DNA of 64,000 nt from an uncultured Gammaproteobacteria bacterium. GTDB lineage: Bacteria; Pseudomonadota; Gammaproteobacteria; HK1. This document shows, piece after piece, positions 48,436 to 57,105 of the stretch. The stretch spans positions 4,241,694-4,305,693 of the forward strand of contig OY282378.1 of the NCBI GenBank assembly GCA_958295835.1, given 5' to 3'. The position numbers and the translations under genes were made by a program. Under the pieces are notes generated by a model. That model was not told where the DNA came from. It saw only the letters and a program-made list of their open reading frames with translations, and did no database searches. Position 1 is the stretch's first letter; each line of letters opens with the position of its first letter.

Positions 48436-50751
48436 ATGGCTGTTGATGCTCAGGCGACCGGTTCCCAGAGGAAGGCGAACGGCGCTACCAAATGGATCGG
48501 GACCCGGCCGGTACGGCCGGACGGCGTCGACAAGGTGACCGGCCGCGCGCGCTTCGGAGCGGACGTGCACCTGCCGAGCATGCTGGTGGGCAAGGTGTTG
48601 CGCAGCCCCCACGCCCACGCCCGGCTGAAGTCGATCGACACCTCCCGCGCCCGCTCCCTGCCCGGCGTGAAGGCGGTGGTCACCCGGAACGACTTCGACG
48701 ATCTCCCCTCCGAGTTCGTGCCCGCCGGGGAGATGCTGGTCAACTACCGCGACATCGTCCGCAACGTGATGGCGCGCGAGAAGGTCCTCTACGAAGGCCA
48801 TCCGGTGGCCGCGGTGGCCGCCGTCAGCGAGCGGGCCGCGAAGGAGGCGCTGGACCTCATCGAGGTCGGCTACGAGGTGTTGCCGCACGTCATGGACGTG
48901 GAGGAGGCGATGGCCTCGGACGCGCCGCTGCTGCACGAGGACATGATCACCGCGGGGGTGGAGCCGGCGCCGGAGACGCCATCCAACGTCGCGAAGGTCG
49001 TCGAGTTCGGGCATGGCGACGTCGAGGCGGGCTTCGCCGAAGCGGACGTGGTGGTCGAGCGCGAGTTCCGCACCCGGCCCGTGCACCAGGGCTACATCGA
49101 ACCGCATTCATGCGTCGCGAGCTTCTCCGAGGACGGCCAGGCCGAGCTGTGGTGCACGACCCAGGGGCACTTCATCGTGCGCGGGCACTGCGCAAAGCTC
49201 CTGGGGATGGAGGTGTCCCGGCTCCGCGTCACCGCGTCCGAGATCGGCGGCGGCTTCGGCGGGAAGACGGTGGTGTACCTGGAGCCGCTGGCGCTGATGC
49301 TCTCCCGCAAATCCGGCAACCCCGTCAAGATGACCATGTCCCGCGAGGAGGTGTTCCGCGCCTCCGGCCCTGCGCCGGGCACCTGGATCCGGGTCAAGGT
49401 GGGGATGAAGAAGGACGGCCGGATCACCGCAGGGGAGGCGGAGCTCAAGTACCAGGCGGGGGCGTTCCAGGGCTCGCCGGTGCAGCCCGGCTGCATGTGC
49501 GCGTTCGCCCCCTACGATTTGGAGAACGTCAAGGTCACGGGATACGACGTGGTGGCCAACCGGCCGAAGGCGACCGCCTACCGCGCCCCCGGCGCCCCGC
49601 AATCGGAGTTCGCGGTCGAATCAGTCATCGACGAGCTTGCCAAGGCCATCGGGATGGATCCGGTGGCGCTACGGCTGAAGAACGCCGCGAAGGAGGGCAC
49701 CCGGGCCGCCTACGGTCCGACGTTCGGGCCGGTGGGACTGGTCGAGACGCTGGAAGCGGCCAAGGCGCACGAGCACTACGGCGCGCGGCTCGAGCCGGGG
49801 CAGGGCAGGGGGGTGGCCTCCGGGTTCTGGTTCAACATCGGCGGCGAGACCTGCGCGAACCTCAACCTCGGCGAGGACGGCACCATCGCGCTCGTCGCCG
49901 GCACGCCGGACATCGGCGGCTCGCGCGCGGCATTGTGCCTGCAAGCGGCAGAGGCGCTGGGGGTGGACGTGGAGACGATCCGTCCCCTCATCGCCGACAC
50001 CTCCTCGCTCGGCTACACCTTCCTCACCGGCGGCAGCCGGACCGCGTTCGCGAGCGGCATGGCGGTGATCGAGGCGTCGAAGGACATGATCGGACAGCTC
50101 TGCGAGCGTGCTGCGAAGATCTGGGACATCCCCGTGGATGCGGTGGAATGGGTCGAAGGAGAGGCGCGGCCGGCCGGCGCCAACGCCGGGGAGTTCGAGC
50201 CGCTGCCGCTCGCCGAGCTCGCCGGACTCGCGGGCAAGACCGGCGGGCCGATCGTCGGCCGCGCCCAGATCAACGCCCAGGGCGCGGGGCCGAGCTTCGG
50301 GACGCACGTGGTGGACGTGGATGTCGACCGCGAGACGGGGAGGGTGGAGATCCTGCGCTACACCGTCATCCAGGACGCCGGCAAGGCGGTGCATCCGGAC
50401 TACGTGGAAGGGCAGATGCAGGGCGGGGCGGTGCAGGGCATCGGCTGGGCGCTGAACGAAGAGTACGTCTACGACGAAAACGGGAGGCTCGAGAACCCCG
50501 GCTTCCTCGACTACCGGATCCCGGTCTGCTCCGACGTACCCATGATCGACACCGTGATCGTCGAGGTGCCGAACCCGACCCATCCCTACGGCGTGCGCGG
50601 TGTCGGCGAGACCCCGATCATTCCCCCGATGGCGGCCATCGCCAACGCGGTGGAAGGTGCGCTGGGGATCCGGTTCACGGATCTCCCCATGTCCCCGCCG
50701 AGGGTGCTGAAGGCCCTCGACGAGGCACGCCTCCCGGAGGCGGCGGACTGA
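48436..50751 (+). CDS. Molybdenum hydroxylase catalytic (molybdopterin) subunit
   Basis: Large catalytic subunit of 771 residues. Moco-binding motifs include SEIGGGFGGKTVVYLEPLAL; the conserved Glu of the active site is in VRGVGETPIIPPMAAIANA. The active-site loop reads TAYRAPGAPQSEFAVES. Form I CO dehydrogenase has AYRCSFR and form II has AYRGAGR, so this is not a true CoxL; an aldehyde or N-heterocycle hydroxylase is more likely. The substrate is unknown. Order FAD, FeS, Mo subunit is the coxMSL order. A MoaD-like gene follows nine bases later. Confidence 0.88.
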   Translation: MAVDAQATGSQRKANGATKWIGTRPVRPDGVDKVTGRARFGADVHLPSMLVGKVLRSPHAHARLKSIDTSRARSLPGVKAVVTRNDFDDLPSEFVPAGEMLVNYRDIVRNVMAREKVLYEGHPVAAVAAVSERAAKEALDLIEVGYEVLPHVMDVEEAMASDAPLLHEDMITAGVEPAPETPSNVAKVVEFGHGDVEAGFAEADVVVEREFRTRPVHQGYIEPHSCVASFSEDGQAELWCTTQGHFIVRGHCAKLLGMEVSRLRVTASEIGGGFGGKTVVYLEPLALMLSRKSGNPVKMTMSREEVFRASGPAPGTWIRVKVGMKKDGRITAGEAELKYQAGAFQGSPVQPGCMCAFAPYDLENVKVTGYDVVANRPKATAYRAPGAPQSEFAVESVIDELAKAIGMDPVALRLKNAAKEGTRAAYGPTFGPVGLVETLEAAKAHEHYGARLEPGQGRGVASGFWFNIGGETCANLNLGEDGTIALVAGTPDIGGSRAALCLQAAEALGVDVETIRPLIADTSSLGYTFLTGGSRTAFASGMAVIEASKDMIGQLCERAAKIWDIPVDAVEWVEGEARPAGANAGEFEPLPLAELAGLAGKTGGPIVGRAQINAQGAGPSFGTHVVDVDVDRETGRVEILRYTVIQDAGKAVHPDYVEGQMQGGAVQGIGWALNEEYVYDENGRLENPGFLDYRIPVCSDVPMIDTVIVEVPNPTHPYGVRGVGETPIIPPMAAIANAVEGALGIRFTDLPMSPPRVLKALDEARLPEAAD

Positions 50752-50760
50752 GGATCGGCG

Positions 50761-51006
50761 GTGGCGCGGGTCGTCTTCACCGGCAGCTTCCGGCGTTTCG
50801 CCGGCGGCGACACCGAGACGGAGATCGACGCGGCCAACGTGCGCGACCTCCTCGCGAAGCTGGGCGAGCGCTATCCGGCGCTCGCGCCGCACCTCGACGA
50901 CGGCGTCGCACTGGCCATCGACGGCGAGATCCACCAGGACGCACTCTTTTCGCCGATCGGGCCGGACAGCGACGTGCATCTGATGCCGAGAATCGCCGGA
51001 GGCTGA
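50761..51006 (+). CDS. MoaD/ThiS-like sulfur carrier protein
   Basis: Small ubiquitin-like protein of 81 residues ending in RIAGG, with the C-terminal Gly-Gly used for thiocarboxylate formation. RVVFTGSFRRFAGGDTETEI and AIDGEIHQDALFSPIGPDSD fit MoaD. It begins with GTG nine bases after the molybdenum hydroxylase gene, so it probably serves molybdopterin synthesis for that enzyme. Other cofactor genes are not present nearby. Confidence 0.8.
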   Translation: MARVVFTGSFRRFAGGDTETEIDAANVRDLLAKLGERYPALAPHLDDGVALAIDGEIHQDALFSPIGPDSDVHLMPRIAGG

Positions 51007-51022
51007 ATTCAGCCGAGGCGCA

Positions 51023-51045
51023 GCCGTCTTCGACAAGAAGACGGC
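51023..51045. terminator. Hairpin between convergent MoaD-like and LytTR genes
   Basis: GCCGTCTTC (51023-51031) and GAAGACGGC (51037-51045) form a perfect 9-bp stem with a 5-nt loop. It could end transcription from both sides, but neither side shows a clear T-run. A 14-bp palindrome, GGCTGAATTCAGCC, covers the MoaD-like stop codon (51001-51014). Confidence 0.5.
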
Positions 51046-51086
51046 CGACAAGTCTGCGATGTCCTCGCTGCCCCGCCCGTTGCGTC

Positions 51087-51893
51087 TCAGATCCACCCCT
51101 GCGCCTTGAGCGCGGGAGCGAACGAGCGGCTGACCGGAACCCTGTTCCCGTTGACGAGACGCAAGATGATACGTCCGCCTCCCCGCCGCTCGACCCCGGC
51201 GACAGCGCCGCGGGCCACCCAGTGCGAGCGGTGCACCTGCAGCCCGTTGACTTTCTCGACCTCGCGTAGCGCGTCGCGAAAGCGCAGCAGCAGCAATTCG
51301 CTGCCCGCCGCGGTATGGACCTCGACATAATGGTCCTGCATGCGCAGATGCAGCAGCTCGGCTCTCGATCGCGCGGACAGACGGGCGAGCAGGGCGGCCT
51401 CGGGCGCAGTGTCCATTCTCTCGTCCGGCGAGGATGATTCCGTATCGGTCTCTCGTTGCCGTAGCGCTTTCTCGACGAGATGGAAGACGAGGGATCCGAT
51501 TGTCAGGTGGAGCACGAAGACCTGGGTGTAGAGTCGGATCACTCCGGATACGTCAGCGGGTTGATAGTCCAGGTAGATGGCCACAACCAGCCACACGGTG
51601 CCGGTGCCCGGCAGGGCAGTGACGAGGCCAGCGATCACCAGCCCGGCCCATACCGGCCACCCCCGCGTCCGGAATGTCCGTATCGTGAGCCGGAACACGA
51701 TGTGGCCGGCAAGCCAGTTCGCGCCTACCGCCGTCGTCCAGAACAGCAATCGATCGGAGGCGGAGAGGGAGTCCCAAGTGCCGAACGGACCGAGATAGAC
51801 GAGCAGCGCTACCGTGACCAGAAACGAAAAGACATGCAGGCAAGCACGTTTCGTGCCGGGCCACTCGCGAATCGCGAAATGCACGCGGTCCAT
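51087..51893 (-). CDS. Membrane-anchored LytTR-type DNA-binding regulator
   Basis: Protein of 268 residues. The N-terminal half has about four hydrophobic segments (VFSFLVTVALLVYLGPFG, LLFWTTAVGANWLAGHIVF, GLVIAGLVTALPGTGTVWL, VFVLHLTIGSLVFHLVE). The C-terminal domain is LytTR: LLHLRMQDHYVEVHTAAGSE, FRDALREVEKVNGLQVHRSH followed by WVARGAV, and RIILRLVNGNRVPVSRSFAP. The membrane-LytTR form lacks a receiver domain and probably senses a membrane or periplasmic signal. The ATG at 51891-51893 is chosen; in-frame upstream codons look non-coding. It is divergent from the SCP2-like/hydrolase pair, a likely target. Confidence 0.85.
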   Translation of the reverse strand: MDRVHFAIREWPGTKRACLHVFSFLVTVALLVYLGPFGTWDSLSASDRLLFWTTAVGANWLAGHIVFRLTIRTFRTRGWPVWAGLVIAGLVTALPGTGTVWLVVAIYLDYQPADVSGVIRLYTQVFVLHLTIGSLVFHLVEKALRQRETDTESSSPDERMDTAPEAALLARLSARSRAELLHLRMQDHYVEVHTAAGSELLLLRFRDALREVEKVNGLQVHRSHWVARGAVAGVERRGGGRIILRLVNGNRVPVSRSFAPALKAQGWI

Positions 51894-52113
51894 CGCTCGC
51901 GAAAAAACTCGATGCTTCACGAATTTCCGATTGTCAGCGGCGTGCACCGCAATCAAGAATCCTCGGCACGGCGCGCCGCACGACACCGGACGCCGTTCCC
52001 CGCCGCCGAATCGCTGCCCACAGGAGAGTCCGTCATGATCCACCGACCTCTCGCCACTGCCGGCCCGTCTGGCATTGTAGCCGCAATGGCTGGATCGAAT
52101 ATCAGGTGATCTC

Positions 52114-52500
52114 ATGGAAATCGATACAATCTTCGAGCAACTGCCGGAGACGGCGAATGCATGTGCCGGCCTGGTGCGAGCAGGGCGCCACTGCGATGTG
52201 GAGTTCCTGATCGAGATCGGAAACCATGCCTTCCAGATCTCGGTACAGGCTGGACGCGTGATCGGCGTGCATCCCGGGCCGCTCAAGATGCGGGCCTGGC
52301 GCTTCGCCATCCGTGCCGGGGAGACTGCCTGGCGCGAGTTCTGGTCGCCGGTGCCGAGGCCGGGATTCAACGATATCTTCGCGATGGCGAGTCGCGGACA
52401 CGCGAAGATCGAAGGCGATACGGGTCCGCTGCTGGAACACCTGCGCTACTTCAAGGAGCTCGCGCAGCTTCCTCGGTCGATACAGGCGCAGGCGCGATGA
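52114..52500 (+). CDS. Small protein, possibly SCP2 sterol-binding-like
   Basis: Protein of 128 residues. The central part (VEFLIEIGNHAFQISVQAGR, then ARGHAK-like segment SRGHAKIEGDTGPLLEHLRY) resembles SCP2-type lipid-binding folds, where a strand-turn-strand is followed by a helix and a conserved Gly-Asp. No signal peptide or catalytic motif. The stop overlaps the start of the alpha/beta hydrolase (ATGA). The SCP2 assignment is tentative; the gene itself is convincing because of the coupling. Confidence 0.6.
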   Translation: MEIDTIFEQLPETANACAGLVRAGRHCDVEFLIEIGNHAFQISVQAGRVIGVHPGPLKMRAWRFAIRAGETAWREFWSPVPRPGFNDIFAMASRGHAKIEGDTGPLLEHLRYFKELAQLPRSIQAQAR

Positions 52501-53348
52501 CCGCCGCGAAAATCGAGCCGATTGTCGGTCGCTACGTGCACCTCGACATCGAGGGTGCAGAGCATCGCATCTACTTCGAGGAGGCGGGCGCCGGGATCCC
52601 CCTGGTCTGCCTGCATACCGCCGGGGCACATTCGAGCCAGTACCGCCACCTGATGTGCGATTCGCGGGTGACGGATCGATTCCGCGTTCTCGCCTTCGAT
52701 CTGCCTTGGCACGGCAAGTCGAACCCACCGGCCGGTTGGGAGAACTCGGAGTATCGGCTGACGAACACGTTCTATGTCGCGTCCGTCATCGCCTTCCTCG
52801 ACGCGCTCGACCTGGAGCAGCCGGTGATCATGGGATGCTCGATGGGCGGGCGCGTGGTCGTGCGGATCGCATGTGAGCATTCGGCCCGAATCCGGGCAGT
52901 CATCGGACTCGAGGGGTCGGATCATCCGGCCCCATGGTACGACAGCTCGTGGCTCGACCGGCCGGAGTTCCTGCGCGGTGATTTCTGCGCAGCGCTGGTG
53001 TCCGGATTGATCGCGCCGCAGAGCCCGGTTGAATTCCGCTGGGAGACGCTGTGGCACTACCATCAAAGTGGATCCGAGGTATTCAAGGGCGACATGCACT
53101 TCTACCGCACCGACTCGGAGTACCGGCGCTCCAGCTCGGGAATCGATACCTCTCGCTGCCCCGTCTTTCTGATGACGGGCGAGTACGACTACTCGTGCAC
53201 ACCCGAGCTCACGCTTGAGACGGCGGCGCGGATCCCCGGCGCAGAGGCGATCGTCATGGAAGGGATCGGGCACTTCCCGATGAGTGAGAACCCGGATCGA
53301 TTCGCTGCATTTCTCCTCCCGGTGCTGGATCGGATCCTGGCGGCCTGA
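52497..53348 (+). CDS. Alpha/beta hydrolase
   Basis: Alpha/beta-hydrolase fold enzyme of 283 residues. The nucleophile elbow is GCSMGGRV, the acid is likely the Asp in MTGEYDYSC, and the His is in EGIGHFPMSENP. The oxyanion segment is PLVCLHTAGAHSSQYRHL. Related proteins include C-C bond hydrolases and haloperoxidase-like esterases; substrate unknown. Coupled by ATGA to the preceding SCP2-like gene, which may present or bind a lipidic substrate (inference). The 279 nt after it, before uvrY, show no recognisable element. Confidence 0.85.
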   Translation: MTAAKIEPIVGRYVHLDIEGAEHRIYFEEAGAGIPLVCLHTAGAHSSQYRHLMCDSRVTDRFRVLAFDLPWHGKSNPPAGWENSEYRLTNTFYVASVIAFLDALDLEQPVIMGCSMGGRVVVRIACEHSARIRAVIGLEGSDHPAPWYDSSWLDRPEFLRGDFCAALVSGLIAPQSPVEFRWETLWHYHQSGSEVFKGDMHFYRTDSEYRRSSSGIDTSRCPVFLMTGEYDYSCTPELTLETAARIPGAEAIVMEGIGHFPMSENPDRFAAFLLPVLDRILAA

Positions 53349-53627
53349 GCTGCGAGATCGGCCCGCGGCCGTTTCGCACATGCCAGGGTGCGGTCTGACT
53401 TCGGGCATTCGGCCGCCGGCGAGGAAGTCCCTGCGCACCGATCTCGGGCCGGGCACCGACTTCGATCCGCACCAATCGACTGACGCCTACGTAGCCGGAG
53501 GCTTACAAACCGCACGCGATCGGTCTGAGGCGCTACAACCGGCGCCGTTGAAGCTCCTAGACTTCGTTCAGCCAATCATGGCTGGCAGCATCCACACAAC
53601 ATCAAGAGGGAGAAGGGGAGCGTACAA

Positions 53628-54281
53628 ATGAAACAGCGAATCGGCGTTGTCGTCTGCGATACCCACCAATTGTCGCGAAATGGATTGGTTCGACTGCTCA
53701 CGGAGGAGGAAGACATCGACTTGCTCGGCGAGTGTGACCGTGGCGAAGACGCCATACGGTTGGCGCGCGAGCGTCGAGCCGACGTGCTTCTCATCGACAT
53801 GGAGGTCCCTGACATCGGTGGTCTGGAGGTGGCCAGAAGGCTGGGCAGAGGCAACGGTCTGCCGCAGGTCATCCTGATCGGAACCCACGCGGAAGGCCCG
53901 ATCCCGGCTCGCGCTCTGGAAAGCGGCGCGTGCGGATACCTTACGCGTGGTTGTGCGCCGGTGGAGGTGGTGACGGCGGTGCGACGGGCATCGGAGGGGC
54001 GGCGCTACGTCGATGCCGAGGTAGCGCAGAGCATGGTCATCGACAAGTTGAACCCGGGAAGCTCCCCCATCGCGACGCTTACCGCCCGCGAGCTGACGGT
54101 GATGGTCATGGTGAGTAACGGATTCGATCGTCAAACCATATCTGAACGCCTGTGCCTCAGCCCCAAGACGGTGAGCACCTACCGGACGCGGATCATGCGC
54201 AAGCTGGGCACGTCGAACGATGTGGAGCTCACCCATCTGTCCTATCGGCATGGGCTGCTGGAGCTGCTTGAAACAGAGTAG
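53628..54281 (+). CDS. uvrY: UvrY/GacA-type LuxR-family response regulator with a degenerate receiver
   Basis: Response regulator of 217 residues in the uvrY-uvrC-pgsA context. The C-terminal LuxR helix-turn-helix LTARELTVMVMVSNGF...RLCLSPKTVSTYRTRIMRKL is intact and the phosphoacceptor Asp (residue 57, LLIDMEVPDIGGLE) remains. However, the N-terminal acidic pair is changed (Cys-Asp-Thr where Val-Asp-Asp is usual, residues 10-12), the switch Thr is Gly (residue 85) and the conserved Lys is Arg (residue 107, GYLTRG). In E. coli the BarA/UvrY pair drives csrB/csrC transcription. Phosphorylation here may be impaired or absent. Confidence 0.9.
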   Translation: MKQRIGVVVCDTHQLSRNGLVRLLTEEEDIDLLGECDRGEDAIRLARERRADVLLIDMEVPDIGGLEVARRLGRGNGLPQVILIGTHAEGPIPARALESGACGYLTRGCAPVEVVTAVRRASEGRRYVDAEVAQSMVIDKLNPGSSPIATLTARELTVMVMVSNGFDRQTISERLCLSPKTVSTYRTRIMRKLGTSNDVELTHLSYRHGLLELLETE

Positions 54282-54307
54282 AGCGACTCAGCCATCGCCT
54301 TGCAGGC

Positions 54308-54376
54308 TCCACGGGCAGCGAATTCCGCTCCCGTGGACCGCACGGTACAGTAGGAGGATCACCGTACCCGTCCTAC
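54308..54376 (+). promoter_or_regulatory. Structured uvrC leader with two inverted repeats
   Basis: Hairpin 1: TCCACGGG (54308-54315) with CCCGTGGA (54330-54337), extended inside by AGCG/CGCT. Hairpin 2: GTAGGA (54350-54355) with TCCTAC (54371-54376). Hairpin 2 contains the AGGAGG sequence, which lies 22 nt from the uvrC GTG, unusually far for a ribosome site. The structure could regulate uvrC translation. Confidence 0.45.
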
Positions 54377-54379
54377 GCC

Positions 54380-56227
54380 GTGGAACAGCACCTCGCCAGG
54401 TTCGACGCCCAGTCCTTCCTTCGAACCCTCCCCAACGATCCGGGCGTGTACCGGTTGCTCGATCGATTCGGACGCCTGCTGTACGTCGGCAAGGCGCGCA
54501 GCCTGAAGAAGCGCGTTGCAAGCTACTTCCGACTCCCTGAGCAGCTCACACCGAAGACGCGCGCGCTGATGTCGCACACCGACTCGATCGAGGTCACCGT
54601 GACGCACACCGAGACCGAGGCGCTCCTGCTCGAGAACAACCTGATCAAGGAGCACCGCCCTCGCTACAACATCGTCCTCAGGGATGACAAGAGCTTTCCC
54701 TACATCCATGTCACGACGGGAGATGCGTTCCCGCGGCTGAGCTTCCATCGCGGGGCACGACGCGGGGCAGGGCGCTACTTCGGTCCGTTTGCGAGCGCCG
54801 GGGCGACACGCAGCACCCTGAACCAGCTACAGAAGCTGTTTCGCGTTCGCCAATGCGAAGATTCGTACTTCGAGAACCGCTCCCGGCCCTGCCTGCAGTA
54901 CCAGATCGAGCGCTGTACCGCTCCCTGCGTCGGCCTGATTGACGAAACGACGTATGGCGAAGACGTACGCCACGCCATCATGTTCCTGGAGGGCAAGAGC
55001 GAGGAGATGATCGGCGAGCTGGTACGTCGAATGGAATCGGCGTCGCGCGGGCTGGAGTTCGAGCTTGCCGCGCGCTATCGCGATCAGATCGCGAACCTCA
55101 GGCGGGTCCAGGCCCGTCAATACGTCTCGGGAGCGAAGGGAAACGTTGACGTCGCTGCGGCGCGTGCACGTGAAGGAGTCGCGGTGGTCGAGCTGTTCGT
55201 CATCCGCAACGGGCAGAGTCTCGGCTCGCGCACGCTGCGGCCGACGCACGGCGGCGACGCCGGCGAGGGTGAGCTGCTGCGCGCGTTCCTCCCACAGCAC
55301 TACCTCTCGCGCGAAGGCCGGGAACGCCCGGTTCCGGACGAGATCCTGCTCAGCGACGCGGTCGATGGGGTCGAGGTGCTGGAACGGGCGCTCGGCGATC
55401 AGACCGGCCGGAAGATCTCGATACGCTGCAATGTGCGTGGCGAGCGGGCGCGGTGGGTCGCGATGGCGGTGGACAACGCGGAGCTCGCGCTCAAGCAGCG
55501 GATTGCCAGCCGTGCGAACCTGCGCGGACAGTTCGAGGCATTGCAGGAGCTGCTCGGCCTCGACGACCCACCGGGGAGGATCGAGTGCTTCGACGTGAGC
55601 CACACCGGCGGCGAATCGACGGTCGCGTCCTGTGTCGTCTTCGAGCACGATGGGGCGAAGAAATCCGACTATCGCCGCTTCAACGTCACCGGAGAAAGGG
55701 CGGGTGACGACTATGGCGCAATGCGCAACGCGCTCGAGCGCCGGTACGCGCGATTGCAGCGAGAGGAGGCGGCGCTCCCGGATCTGCTGCTGATCGACGG
55801 CGGCCGGGGACAGCTCACGCAGGCGGTCGAAGTGCTCGCGGAGCTGCAGATATCCGGCATCGTCACCGTCGGGGTCGCCAAGGGCACGACCCGCAAGCCC
55901 GGACTGGAGCGGCTCTTTCTTCCCGGCCGCGCGGCCCCGATCGTGCTGCGACCCGATTCGGCCGCGCTTCACCTGATCCAGCGGATCCGCGACGAGGCCC
56001 ATCGTTTCGCGATCACCGGGCATCGGAACCGACGCAGCCGCACCCGGCGGGCGTCCGTGCTGGAGCGGATCCCGGGGATCGGAGCACGGCGCCGGCAGCG
56101 GTTGTTGAGCGAATTCGGCGGGCTTCAGGGCGTCTCCCGTGCCGGCGTTGAAGACCTGGTGCGGGTACGGGGCATCAGTCGTGATCTTGCGCTCGCAATC
56201 CATGAGGCTTTCCGGGACGCGTCATGA
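54380..56227 (+). CDS. uvrC: Excinuclease ABC subunit C
   Basis: UvrC makes both incisions in nucleotide excision repair. The N-terminal GIY-YIG nuclease is at PGVYRLLDRFGRLLYVGKAR, followed by the Cys-rich QYQIERCTAPCVGLI, the UVR domain (ELAARYRDQIANLRRVQA), the RNase H-like domain (IECFDVSHTGGESTVASCVV) with the conserved Asp, LPDLLLIDGGRGQL, and C-terminal helix-hairpin-helix repeats. Length 615 residues. The GTG at 54380 is the only in-frame start upstream. Its stop overlaps pgsA (ATGA). Confidence 0.96.
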   Translation: MEQHLARFDAQSFLRTLPNDPGVYRLLDRFGRLLYVGKARSLKKRVASYFRLPEQLTPKTRALMSHTDSIEVTVTHTETEALLLENNLIKEHRPRYNIVLRDDKSFPYIHVTTGDAFPRLSFHRGARRGAGRYFGPFASAGATRSTLNQLQKLFRVRQCEDSYFENRSRPCLQYQIERCTAPCVGLIDETTYGEDVRHAIMFLEGKSEEMIGELVRRMESASRGLEFELAARYRDQIANLRRVQARQYVSGAKGNVDVAAARAREGVAVVELFVIRNGQSLGSRTLRPTHGGDAGEGELLRAFLPQHYLSREGRERPVPDEILLSDAVDGVEVLERALGDQTGRKISIRCNVRGERARWVAMAVDNAELALKQRIASRANLRGQFEALQELLGLDDPPGRIECFDVSHTGGESTVASCVVFEHDGAKKSDYRRFNVTGERAGDDYGAMRNALERRYARLQREEAALPDLLLIDGGRGQLTQAVEVLAELQISGIVTVGVAKGTTRKPGLERLFLPGRAAPIVLRPDSAALHLIQRIRDEAHRFAITGHRNRRSRTRRASVLERIPGIGARRRQRLLSEFGGLQGVSRAGVEDLVRVRGISRDLALAIHEAFRDAS

Positions 56228-56784
56228 ACGTGCCGAACACCCTCACCGTGGCGCGTATCCTGCTCGTGCCGGTGCTCGCGGTCGTCTTCTATCTCCCGTT
56301 CACGTGGGCGCCGCTGGTGTGCGCCATGCTCTTCGCCCTCGCCGCGGTCACGGACTGGGCGGACGGCTTTCTCGCCCGCCGGCTGTCGCAGGTCTCCACG
56401 TTCGGCACATTCCTCGACCCGGTGGCCGACAAGCTGATGGTCGCGGTCGCCCTCGTGCTCCTCGTCCAACACGACCCGACGCCATGGATCGCGGTCCCGG
56501 CTGCGATCATCGTCTGCCGCGAGATCGTCGTCTCCGCGCTACGGGAGCTCATGGCCGAGCTCGGGCAACGTGCGACGGTGGCGGTGGCGACGATCGGGAA
56601 GGTCAAGACCGCCGCGCAGATGGCTGCCCTGTTGCTGATGTTGTACCGGTACGACCTCGGCCCAATCCCGATGTACTGGGCCGGGGTCGGGCTCCTCTAT
56701 GTCGCGACGGTTCTCACGATCTGGTCGATGGTGATCTACTTGCGGGTCGCGTGGCCGGCGATGGCCTCGGACGGCGACGGCTGA
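56224..56784 (+). CDS. pgsA: CDP-diacylglycerol--glycerol-3-phosphate 3-phosphatidyltransferase
   Basis: PgsA makes phosphatidylglycerol phosphate, the committed step to phosphatidylglycerol and cardiolipin, in the inner membrane. The start MNVPNTLTVARILLVPVLAV is typical; the CDP-alcohol phosphotransferase motif is DWADGFLARRLSQVSTFGTF followed by LDPVADK (all Asp/Gly/Arg residues present). Length 186 residues with about four to six membrane segments. The ATG overlaps the uvrC stop. A tRNA cluster follows. Confidence 0.95.
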   Translation: MNVPNTLTVARILLVPVLAVVFYLPFTWAPLVCAMLFALAAVTDWADGFLARRLSQVSTFGTFLDPVADKLMVAVALVLLVQHDPTPWIAVPAAIIVCREIVVSALRELMAELGQRATVAVATIGKVKTAAQMAALLLMLYRYDLGPIPMYWAGVGLLYVATVLTIWSMVIYLRVAWPAMASDGDG

Positions 56785-56848
56785 ACCGTCCCGGCTCCCA
56801 CACACTTGACAGCGCATCGCTCGTTGTTACGATCCCCTCTGCATTCTG

Positions 56849-56924
<76 letters not shown>

Positions 56925-56977
56925 AGCACCTCCCGATCGATCATGCCGACCCGCCTCCGGTGTCGGCCGTTCGTCCA

Positions 56978-57051
56978 GGCTGAGTGGCAGAGTGGTCATG
57001 CAGCGGCCTGCAAAGCCGTGTACGCCGGTTCGATTCCGACCTCAGCCTCCA
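56978..57051 (+). tRNA. cysT: tRNA-Cys (GCA)
   Basis: A 74-nt tRNA with encoded CCA. Acceptor GGCTGAG pairs with CTCAGCC; the anticodon loop CTGCAAA gives anticodon GCA; the T arm has GGTTCGATTCC. Second gene of the cluster. Confidence 0.96.
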
Positions 57052-57105
57052 CTTCTCGGCTTCGTTTACATTCCCGCGCCGCCTTCTTATTCTGCAAGCT
57101 CGTAC

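Noticed and set aside
48436..50751. Carbon monoxide dehydrogenase large subunit CoxL
   Set aside because: The active-site loop lacks AYRCSFR (form I) and AYRGAGR (form II), so only the general molybdenum hydroxylase family is claimed.
48492..51269. Long plus-strand frame (925 codons) overlapping the molybdenum hydroxylase subunit and MoaD gene in another frame
   Set aside because: Arg/Gly/Pro-rich translation caused by GC-rich third positions; the other frame has clear family motifs throughout.
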